A DNA stretch of 9,036 nt, taken from an uncultured Collinsella sp. Lineage in GTDB: Bacteria; Actinomycetota; Coriobacteriia; Coriobacteriales; Coriobacteriaceae. The position numbers were made by a program, and so were the translations under genes. Below are positions 1 to 5,267 of the stretch, one piece after another; position 1 is the stretch's first letter, and every line of letters starts with the position of its first letter. The notes below the pieces were generated by a model. It worked only from the letters and a program-made list of their open reading frames with translations. It ran no database searches and was not told the DNA's origin. The stretch lies in assembly GCA_937934355.1 (NCBI GenBank), contig CALGZY010000231.1, positions 1 through 9,036 of the forward strand. Reading direction: 5' to 3'.

Positions 1-12
1 GCTGCAAGTTCT

Positions 13-55
13 TGGTCGCGGGGGCAGGATTTGAACCTACGACCTCCGGGTTATG
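13..55 (-). repeat. 3' half of a Met-type (CAU) tRNA, attachment-site-like scar (copy 1)
   Basis: Read on the minus strand this gives a CAU anticodon, the 3' side of an anticodon stem (CCCGG), a five-base variable loop, a T-arm (GTAGG, loop TTCAAAT, CCTGC), the 3' acceptor strand CCCCGCG, A73 and an encoded CCA. The D-arm, the 5' acceptor strand and the 5' side of the anticodon stem are absent: the bases beyond position 55 do not pair with it. The three C's at 39-41 suggest an initiator tRNA, but G at position 72 would pair with a C1, unlike the usual initiator mismatch, so the exact type is uncertain. Bases 10-55 match 4587-4632 at 44 of 46 positions. Confidence 0.8.
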
Positions 56-82
56 GATATGGCAGGCCGTCAAACAGCGATT

Positions 83-207
83 GGACTAAAGCCGTGCCTT
101 CCACAGTATTTAGTCCTATAAACAGTCCAACATCTTTATTTCTAGTCGTTAGATTGGACTAAAATGACTTTAATTTCGATATTTAGTCGTATCTTACGAC
201 TAAATAT
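83..207. promoter_or_regulatory. Cluster of TTTAGTC/GACTAAA boxes upstream of the AlbA_2/GHKL gene
   Basis: An AT-rich leader carries repeated half-sites: GGACTAAA at 83-90, TTTAGTCC at 109-116 (a perfect 8-bp inverted pair with the first), a partial CAGTCCAA at 123-130, TAGTCGTT at 143-150, GGACTAAA at 156-163, then TTTAGTCG at 182-189 and CGACTAAA at 197-204. The last two form a perfect 13-bp inverted repeat (179-191 and 195-207) around a three-base loop, ending 16 bases before the ribosome binding site. Repeated, phased half-sites next to a start codon are typical of an operator array. The binding protein is unknown; autoregulation by the downstream gene is inference. I could not fix a convincing -35/-10 pair. 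Confidence 0.6.
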
Positions 208-233
208 CAGCCACGAGACCGTTAGGAGCGATC

Positions 234-1901
234 TTGTACTACAGCGATCACGACGTCCTTGAACTCATCGCCCGTATCGAGAAGCCCTATGAGAGCGAGG
301 TTATCGAGCTCAAGGAAGCGAAAAACGACTTCAGTTTCAAGAACCTCGGGAAGTACTTCTCCGCCCTGAGTAACGAAGCGGTCCTGCGCGGGAAACAAGA
401 CGCCTGGCTCATCTTCGGTATGGACAACGACAAGGTCGCATGCGGAACCGCTTACCGAGAAGGAAATCCGGCCAACCTTCGATCCCTTAAAAAGGAGATT
501 GCGGACCGCGCGAACAACCACCTCACCCTGAGAGAGATCCATGAACTCAGGATTGACGGCAAACGCGTCCTCGCGTTTCAAATCCCCGCCGCAACGCCAG
601 GCATGCCGACGGCGTTCAACAATGCGGCATGGGCGCGCGAGGGCGAATCACTCGGGCCACTCCCCATCGATAAGTACGAGCAGATACGCCAAATGCGGAG
701 GCCGGACTGGAGTGCCCTCGAAATCGAAGAAGCAACCTTCGAGGACCTCGACCCCAAAGCCGTGAAGAAAGCGGTGGAGCTCTTTCTCTCCAAGCACCGG
801 CGGCATTCCGGGGCGTTCGCGGACATGGATGACCGCACGATTCTCGACATGGCAAACCTAACCAGAAACGGCAAGATCACCCCGACGACACTCATCCTGC
901 TCGGAAGGCCAGAATCCACCCGTCTGCTCGATGGGATGAGCCCGCGCATCACCTGGACTCTCTATGCCTCCAATGGATCGGTAACCTCTTACGAGCACTT
1001 CAAACCACCCTTCCTTCTCGCGATTGACCAGGTACTCGGGAAAATCCGCAACGAGAAGTACCGGTTCAACGCAAATGGCGCGAGTCTGTTTCCCTTTGAG
1101 GCTGACCAGTACGAACCCGAGATCATCAGAGAGCTCCTGAACAACTGTATCGCCCATCAGGACTATTCCATGCAGGGGCGAATCAATGTCGAGGAATTCG
1201 AGGATCACCTCGTGTTCCTAAACGAAGGGTCCTTCATTCCGGAGACAATCGAAAATGCGATGCGGCCGGGTTTTAAGCCAAGCTACTACCGCAACCCCTT
1301 CCTTTCCGAGGCGATGGTGCAGATGGACATGATTGACACCATCGCCATGGGAATCCCCAAAGTATTCCAGATGCAGAGAAAGCGATACTTCCCCCTACCC
1401 ACCTACGACCTTTCGGATCCAACCCGCGTGCGCGTAAGCGTCTACGGTAAGACCATCAATGAGAGCTACAGCAGGCTACTCTATGCTAAACCGGACCTTC
1501 CGATGGACGTCGTCTACCTTTTGGACAAGGTTCAAAAAGGCGAGGAAATCACGAACGAGGAGGCCGCAGAGCTGCATCGACTCAAGCTTATCGAAGGCAG
1601 GTACCCCCATATCTCCATCACGAACGCCCTTGCCTCGAAGACGGGGCAGGAGGTGTCTTACACGCGCAGCAAAGGCCTCAATGAAGAGGCCTGCAAGGCG
1701 TTTGTCATTCAGATGCTCTCAGAAACGGGGCCCGCACCACGTGCGAAAATCACCGCCCTCATCAACGATCTTCTCCCCTCGGGCCTTACCGACGCGCAAA
1801 AGGCCAAGAAGGTGTCGAACCTGTTAGCGAAGATGAAGAAGGTAGACAAGACCATCGATAGCGACGGAACGGGAAAGACCGCAAGATGGCATGCCCTGTA
1901 A
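234..1901 (+). CDS. AlbA_2 (Schlafen-like) / GHKL ATP-binding protein, putative regulator or defence protein
   Basis: A 555-aa cytoplasmic protein. The N-terminus (about residues 15-150) reads as an AlbA_2/Schlafen-type domain, with E20, E25 and K27 in an E-x4-E-x-K arrangement as in Schlafen-like cores. The middle (about 285-405) matches the HATPase_c_4 domain of proteins often labelled 'RecG-like' or 'putative transcriptional regulator': an N-box-like E-L-L-N-N-C-I-A-H-Q-D-Y-S, then an N-E-G-S-F-I-P glycine loop. The C-terminus (about 430-555) is lysine-rich and probably winged-helix. Start is TTG at 234 with AGGAG five bases upstream; no in-frame ATG is nearby. It stands alone, with no restriction-modification or helicase partner, inside the tRNA-scar bracket. 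The family is recognised with good confidence; whether it acts as regulator, RNA nuclease or phage-defence protein is not known. Confidence 0.88.
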   Translation: MYYSDHDVLELIARIEKPYESEVIELKEAKNDFSFKNLGKYFSALSNEAVLRGKQDAWLIFGMDNDKVACGTAYREGNPANLRSLKKEIADRANNHLTLREIHELRIDGKRVLAFQIPAATPGMPTAFNNAAWAREGESLGPLPIDKYEQIRQMRRPDWSALEIEEATFEDLDPKAVKKAVELFLSKHRRHSGAFADMDDRTILDMANLTRNGKITPTTLILLGRPESTRLLDGMSPRITWTLYASNGSVTSYEHFKPPFLLAIDQVLGKIRNEKYRFNANGASLFPFEADQYEPEIIRELLNNCIAHQDYSMQGRINVEEFEDHLVFLNEGSFIPETIENAMRPGFKPSYYRNPFLSEAMVQMDMIDTIAMGIPKVFQMQRKRYFPLPTYDLSDPTRVRVSVYGKTINESYSRLLYAKPDLPMDVVYLLDKVQKGEEITNEEAAELHRLKLIEGRYPHISITNALASKTGQEVSYTRSKGLNEEACKAFVIQMLSETGPAPRAKITALINDLLPSGLTDAQKAKKVSNLLAKMKKVDKTIDSDGTGKTARWHAL

Positions 1902-1989
1902 CATCGTGATGGATCTCACCGTCAGACGCACGGCTTCCAACAGACCGACCGCGATGCGTCTGGGTACCTTACCGGGCGCATCATCTAAT

Positions 1990-2025
1990 ATTGGACTCTC
2001 TACTTGCATTGGACTCTCTACTTGC
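1990..2025. repeat. Two perfect tandem copies of an 18-bp unit
   Basis: The unit ATTGGACTCTCTACTTGC occurs at 1990-2007 and again, without a gap, at 2008-2025. It begins with TTGGACT, also found in the boxes upstream of the preceding gene (81-87 and 154-160), so the same core lies on both sides of that gene. It is not in an open frame with coding character. Confidence 0.9.
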
Positions 2026-2085
2026 GGCATCCATCCCTACCCGACTCTGGATACCGCAAGTGTCCTTTTCGATGGCATCCCCGCG

Positions 2086-2130
2086 TTTTGTAGTCGGAAA
2101 ACAGTCGACTCATAGTTGAAAGCTACAAAA
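2086..2130. repeat. 8-bp inverted repeat (TTTTGTAG / CTACAAAA)
   Basis: Arms at 2086-2093 and 2123-2130 are perfect reverse complements with 29 bases between. It lies in the non-coding stretch 1902-2167 and overlaps the GGACACAC-type palindrome at 2123-2139. It may be a weak hairpin or a site edge. I see no gene in 1902-2167. Confidence 0.4.
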
Positions 2131-2139
2131 AGTGTGTCC
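2123..2139 (-). repeat. Copy of the 17-bp GGACACACTTTTTGTCC palindromic motif, reversed and imperfect
   Basis: The plus strand here matches the reverse complement of the motif at 4533-4549 in 15 of 17 bases; the first two bases differ. It is followed by TATAAGCC, so a 13-bp string TGTCCTATAAGCC (2135-2147) is repeated directly at 4545-4557, while the motif core is flipped relative to that flank. Confidence 0.65.
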
Positions 2140-2167
2140 TATAAGCCAGTAAATTGCCGAAGCGTTT

Positions 2168-2451
2168 TTAAAACCCGATCTCCGCAACGATCTTTTTCAT
2201 CTCGATAGCCCATCCAAGCCGCCCCTCGATGTACCGCAGCCATGCGTCCTGATGGCTCTTAATTGGGTGGCCGGCCTTATAGAAACGCAGGCCCGATGCC
2301 TTTTAGCATCAAAGGGCGCCGCCGTCAGCTCGAAGCGTTTTTCGAAGATCCTTGTCCAGTACGCTAGCTTGACCATTCGGACCACTTTTAAGTAAACATC
2401 AGCAAGGGCGGCCCGACGTATCGGGAGCTCAAGACCGCCCAGTGTAATCAA
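2168..2451 (-). pseudogene. Decayed gene of unknown family (frameshifted remnant)
   Basis: The minus strand carries protein-like sequence in two frames. The 3' part (stop at 2168-2170, open back to an in-frame stop at 2303-2305) encodes about 44 residues, including G-L-R-F-Y-K-A-G-H-P-I-K and D-A-W-L-R-Y-I-E-G-R, and ends E-I-G-F. The 5' part, in another frame from about 2451 (only a TTG is available as start), encodes Y-L-K-V-V-R-M-V-K-L-A-Y-W-T and E-K-R-F-E-L. The two halves meet near 2300, which suggests one frameshift in a former gene of 90 or so codons, possibly longer. No ribosome binding site or ATG was found. I do not recognise the family; the pseudogene call rests on residue composition alone. 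Confidence 0.35.
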
Positions 2452-2464
2452 TCCGCAACGAAAG

Positions 2465-2493
2465 CGAGCCCTCGGCGCTGTGCCGGGGGCTCG
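2465..2493 (-). terminator. GC-rich 12-bp hairpin, probable terminator for the small membrane protein gene
   Basis: Arms 2465-2476 and 2482-2493 (CGAGCCCTCGGC with GCCGGGGGCTCG) pair fully with one G-U, around a five-base loop. It lies 48 bases past the stop codon of the minus-strand gene ending at 2542. On the minus strand it is followed by CTTTCGTT, a modest T-rich tract. Confidence 0.6.
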
Positions 2494-2541
2494 ACCCTTC
2501 TAGGTTTATATCGTTGAATTGGCTAGCAATATTGCTCGTCG

Positions 2542-2877
2542 TTAAACGGCGGCTTCGACACCTAGTCCTTCATCCCGAATACTCTGCTCGTCTTCATCGG
2601 CTGCGCCCGTGGCCCCCTCCGCTTGGATGGCATCGTAGGCTTCGATGTTCGACTCAAGGATTTCGGCGCTCTCGTTGGCAAGCGCCAGCTTCTTCTGGTG
2701 CCTGTTATACAGGCACAAACCCATACTCCCTATGGCAAGCGTTACAGCAGATCCAACAATGCAACCCTGCCACCTTCCTGTGGCAATTCCCCCATTTCTG
2801 ATGTTTGCGATAAGCGCCCTTGGTCCGCCCGACTCCTTTGCAATATGTGACAGCTGCGCGTAGTCCCAATCCGTCAT
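2542..2877 (-). CDS. Small single-pass membrane protein, hypothetical
   Basis: An 111-aa protein starting with ATG at 2875-2877, with a strong AGGAGG five bases upstream. The N-terminal 36 residues hold a short motif-like stretch (W-D-Y-A-Q-L-S-x-x-A-K-x-x-G-G-P) followed by a positively charged segment. Residues about 38-57 form one hydrophobic helix. The C-terminal half is acidic and glutamate-rich and could be helical. I recall similar small proteins beginning W-[DN]-Y/F-A-x-L-S-x-x-A-K-x-x-G-G-P in gut Firmicutes and Actinobacteria, but I know of no assigned function. It is divergently transcribed from the XRE-type regulator, with 124 bases between the two start codons, so it is a likely target of that regulator. 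A toxin-like or defence-effector role is possible but not shown. Confidence 0.75.
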   Translation of the reverse strand: MTDWDYAQLSHIAKESGGPRALIANIRNGGIATGRWQGCIVGSAVTLAIGSMGLCLYNRHQKKLALANESAEILESNIEAYDAIQAEGATGAADEDEQSIRDEGLGVEAAV

Positions 2878-2907
2878 CGTGTCCTCCTAACTCGACCGCC
2901 CGCTGGC

Positions 2908-2947
2908 TACTTGATTACTTGGGTCAATAATGCAACTGCACAAGTAA
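2908..2947. promoter_or_regulatory. Operator-like TACTTG repeats between divergent genes
   Basis: The divergent intergenic region has TACTTG at 2908-2913 and TTACTTG at 2915-2921 as direct repeats, and CAAGTAA at 2941-2947 as the inverted partner. The spacing between the starts (2877 and 3002) leaves room for two promoters. Binding by the adjacent XRE-type regulator is inference. Confidence 0.4.
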
Positions 2948-3001
2948 ACAGTAAATGTCTAAGATATGTCTGCTGCGCTATTTAGAAAGGGTATTCAGAC
3001 A

Positions 3002-3880
3002 ATGTATGTCCGCCGTTATAAGCCAGAAGATGTGCTTCCAGAACGACTTGCAAGCTTAATGCGGAGTTTCGTCAATACGGACGGTAGAGTTGGCCTCTCG
3101 CAAATCGAGCTCGCGAGGCTCATGTACGAAAGGCGTTACGGAGGAGAAAACCAATCGAGCATCGATGCTCAATGCGTAAAGAAGACGGACCAGGCGTGCA
3201 AGGCCATAGCGCGAAGGATTAACCACTTCCTCAAGGGAGACCATTTCCCGAATTGGACTGATTTGGTCGAACTTGCCGATTTCTTCGGAAAACCAATCGG
3301 CTATCTAATCGGCGAAACGGACTGCGATTCGTACGAGCTCCAAGATGTCGCCGACATCGTTGGATTGGAGAGCGGGGCAGTCACCGCACTTAAAAGCATC
3401 ACGGGGAAGGCAAGCGTAGAGTGGCCGCTTGGAAAGACCACGCTGGAGAATGAGAAGCCATCTGCAGGGAGTGCCTTCATTGCCCAGGATATGGTCGAAA
3501 AAGCCAACGCAGAACTTAATGCTTGCAGGGCAGCTCTAAATCGCATGCTCACTGCCAGAACTTTCAAAGACTTGCTGATCAGCCTCTCAAATGTTGGTGA
3601 GAGTGAATACGAGTTATTGATGACGCGCCTTGATGCGGAGGTGGCGAAACTGCAGAGAGGTGATGATTCCAAAGGCGGTGACGAACCAGTCATGCAGCAG
3701 ATGGCAAGAAAAGCGCAAGCGAGAGATGCTGGGCTGCGTTTGAGGGAAGCCGAAGGCGCTCTGAAAGCATCTCGCTACGAAGCCTACGAGTTCTACGTTC
3801 GGCTCGTCGACGAAATGTTCTCAGATATGGCCAATACCGATATAGTGGCCAAGGCCAAACTCATTGCTGAGAAGCCATGA
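3002..3880 (+). CDS. XRE-family helix-turn-helix regulator with long C-terminal helical region
   Basis: A 292-aa protein. ATG at 3002 is preferred because AAAGGG lies ten bases upstream; an earlier in-frame ATG at 2966 lacks a clear ribosome binding site. Residues about 12-107 look like an expanded XRE/Cro-type DNA-binding domain: L-S-Q-I-E-L-A-R-L is the first helix pair, an insertion of some 25 residues follows, then I-N-H-F-L-K-G and the closing L-A-D-F-F-G-K-P-I-G-Y-L-I-G-E-T-D (ending at residue 107), a very typical XRE ending. Residues about 155-290 are rich in charged and alanine/leucine residues and probably form long helices or coiled coils. It is divergent from the small membrane protein gene, which it probably represses. 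Its last 20 bases overlap the 3' end of the convergent gene at 3861-4373. Confidence 0.82.
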   Translation: MYVRRYKPEDVLPERLASLMRSFVNTDGRVGLSQIELARLMYERRYGGENQSSIDAQCVKKTDQACKAIARRINHFLKGDHFPNWTDLVELADFFGKPIGYLIGETDCDSYELQDVADIVGLESGAVTALKSITGKASVEWPLGKTTLENEKPSAGSAFIAQDMVEKANAELNACRAALNRMLTARTFKDLLISLSNVGESEYELLMTRLDAEVAKLQRGDDSKGGDEPVMQQMARKAQARDAGLRLREAEGALKASRYEAYEFYVRLVDEMFSDMANTDIVAKAKLIAEKP

Positions 3881-4373
3881 TGTACCCAAGCGTACCAGCC
3901 ACCTCGGCGCACAGGTACGAGCAGGCCGTCTTACTACTTGCCCACACGGTCCCGTTGCGGCCGACGAGCGACGTGGAGCAGGAATAGAACCACTGCGAAC
4001 CCGTGATGCCGCTCGTTGGCAGTGCCCATGTCGCGTCCGCGTAAATCATCGTCAGGTATGAATACCCCAAGAACGTGCAGAACAGATTCGTGAGCCTGGA
4101 CGGGTCGATGCCCCGGAAGTCGATGGTTGCGAAGGTGCACGACGAGAACGCGTAGCCCATCGACCGCACGCCCAAGAGGTTCCCTAGGCCGGAAATGCCT
4201 GCAAGGTTCGTGCACGAGTAGGGCAGGTAGTTCGGGTTTAAATACGAGAACGTGACCATGTCCGCCGCAAAGCTCGCGCTCGGCGGGCGCGACTTCCACG
4301 CGCAGTAGCCCGAAGACGTCCTGCCGTTGCGCTTGGTCCGACCGCCGCAGTAGGGGCAATAAACGGCCTTCAT
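3861..4373 (-). CDS. Chimeric protein: transposase-like zinc-ribbon start joined to a BspA-like (DUF285) tail
   Basis: A 170-aa protein from ATG at 4371-4373, with AGAGG five bases upstream; a GTG at 4446-4448 would add 25 unremarkable residues. Residues 1-22 (M-K-A-V-Y-C-P-Y-C-G-G-R-T-K-R-N-G-R-T-S) match the start of transposases of the IS1249 type, with C6-x2-C9. Those continue into a second cysteine pair and a nuclease domain; here the second pair is missing and the sequence changes near residue 23-30. Residues about 60-170 are BspA-like: S-M-G-Y-A-F-S-S-C and I-D-F-R-G-I-D-P-S-R-L-T-N as degenerate leucine-rich repeats, then I-Y-A-D-A-T-W-A-L-P and a cysteine-containing closing segment. 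No signal peptide is present, unusual for this surface-protein family. Probably a recombination product or relic of a larger cargo gene that remains open; expression is uncertain. Confidence 0.65.
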   Translation of the reverse strand: MKAVYCPYCGGRTKRNGRTSSGYCAWKSRPPSASFAADMVTFSYLNPNYLPYSCTNLAGISGLGNLLGVRSMGYAFSSCTFATIDFRGIDPSRLTNLFCTFLGYSYLTMIYADATWALPTSGITGSQWFYSCSTSLVGRNGTVWASSKTACSYLCAEVAGTLGYIMASQQ

Positions 4374-4442
4374 GGGTACCTCTTCCGAAAGGGTTTTACG
4401 GTTCCGGAAAAGGTTATCTACCCGCGAGAACGATAGGCAACC

Positions 4443-4459
4443 GGACACACATTCTGTCC
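4443..4459 (+). repeat. 17-bp palindromic motif GGACACACATTCTGTCC
   Basis: Same length and layout as the motif at 4533-4549 (GGACA, seven-base centre, TGTCC), differing in three central bases. With one more C-G pair on the outside it forms a six-base-pair hairpin. It lies 70 bases upstream of the zinc-ribbon/BspA gene start and could be a regulatory site or repeat relic. Confidence 0.6.
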
Positions 4460-4500
4460 GAGCGGTAAAAAGCGGGCGCGGATTTTAAACGGCTGAAAAA

Positions 4501-4526
4501 GGGGCATCGACCTGCGCCGATGCCCC
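4501..4526 (-). terminator. Rho-independent terminator downstream of the second tRNA scar
   Basis: Arms 4501-4509 (GGGGCATCG) and 4518-4526 (CGATGCCCC) pair perfectly. On the minus strand the stem is followed by TTTTT (4496-4500 complement). It lies 64 bases past the CCA of the tRNA fragment at 4590-4632, as expected for the terminator of a tRNA gene that once stood there. Confidence 0.75.
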
Positions 4527-4532
4527 CAAAGC

Positions 4533-4549
4533 GGACACACTTTTTGTCC
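4533..4549 (+). repeat. 17-bp palindromic motif GGACACACTTTTTGTCC
   Basis: GGACA and TGTCC are perfect inverted arms. It is followed by TATAAGCC, as at 2139-2147. Related copies lie at 2123-2139 (reversed) and 4443-4459, so it is a dispersed small repeat rather than part of a gene. Confidence 0.65.
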
Positions 4550-4589
4550 TATAAGCCGAAGCCGTTAAGCTTCCTGGCTACAAAAGTCT

Positions 4590-4632
<43 letters not shown>

Positions 4633-4663
4633 AGAACAGAATATCGATGTTTATCGACACCTT

Positions 4664-5017
4664 TTGAAGCTCTTTGATACCGTTATATGCGCAGGTAGAT
4701 TAACATATTTTGATAAAATGCTTGAATCAATGCCATGCCAATTTCGACCAAAATTCGACCAACGATTGCTTGACTTCAACAGTTGCATCGCAAGCGATGC
4801 AATATCAGTCCCGCGGTCGCAGGGAGCCGAAAGGCAGCCCCTGCGCCTCGATGAAGCGAAAAAGCTGCTTGAAACCCTGCTGTCACAGGAAATGGACGCG
4901 CACAGGATCGGAATGCTTCTTCCGCTCCTCCTCCTTTCTTCCGGGACGCCCGGGCGGCAAGAGCCTATTAAAAAGAGATGGATGGATTTCAAACTTGGCA
5001 AATCAAGGCGTAGCTAG
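4664..5017 (+). pseudogene. Degenerate ORF, possible tyrosine recombinase (integrase) fragment
   Basis: An open frame of 117 codons, beginning with TTG at 4664 or ATGs at 4718 or 4730, none with a good ribosome binding site. The second half resembles the start of a phage-integrase catalytic domain: L-R-L-D-E-A-K-K-L-L-E-T-L-L, a helix with M-L-L-P-L-L-L-L-S-S-G, then K-R-W-M-D-F-K-L where integrases have T-G-x-R-x-G-E-x3-L-x-W-x-D-V-D-L. The catalytic arginine position is not kept, and the R, H-x-x-R and Y motifs further on are absent. The first half is AT-rich and unlike the second. The position just beside a tRNA attachment-site scar fits an integrase remnant, but the likeness is weak and not confirmed. 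Confidence 0.3.
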
Positions 5018-5267
5018 TCACTCGCGTCCAAAGCCATTTGCCTAAAAATGAATACCGCTGACCGAAATGGAAAGATAGTAACAACGAAATAGATTAGTCG
5101 CACTTGTTTTTAAGAACCGTTTGTTCCAGCCCGCCCTGTTTGCAAACACCCCAACTATCATGAAATCCGTAAACAGAGGCGACATCAACACCTGACGCCG
5201 GCAAGTATGCGAGTGTCGTCTCTGCCTAAGGGGCAAGCCCCCGAGATTAGTTAGGAGAGGGGAAGAG
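5018..5267 (+). promoter_or_regulatory. Leader region of the alpha-glucoside PTS operon with inverted repeats
   Basis: About 250 bases without a gene. GTTTGCAAAC at 5138-5147 is a perfect 10-bp palindrome, a candidate operator. CAGAGGCGACA at 5174-5184 pairs with TGTCGTCTCTG at 5214-5224 (11 bp, one G-U). GGGGC-AA-GCCCC at 5230-5241 is a second short hairpin just before the ribosome binding site GGAGAGG (5254-5260). These could be sites for the RpiR-type regulator or a leader RNA structure. I found no LicT/BglG-type antiterminator box and no confident -35/-10 pair. Confidence 0.45.

Noticed and set aside
222..1208. Several minus-strand open frames (222-581, 578-952, 858-1208)
   Set aside because: All mirror the AlbA_2/GHKL gene; none has a ribosome binding site or recognisable domain.
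1990..2025. Possible CRISPR array start
   Set aside because: Only two units, with no spacer between them and no cas gene nearby.
2514..2863. Plus-strand open frames opposite the small membrane protein
   Set aside because: The minus-strand gene has an AGGAGG site, a transmembrane helix and a terminator; the plus-strand frames have none of these.
3934..4359. Minus-strand open frame of 141 codons in another frame of the zinc-ribbon/BspA gene
   Set aside because: The other frame contains recognisable BspA-like and CxxC motifs; this one is a shadow.
5018..5267. LicT/BglG-type ribonucleic antiterminator before the PTS permease
   Set aside because: The expected antiterminator box overlapping a terminator is not seen, and the nearby regulator is RpiR-type.
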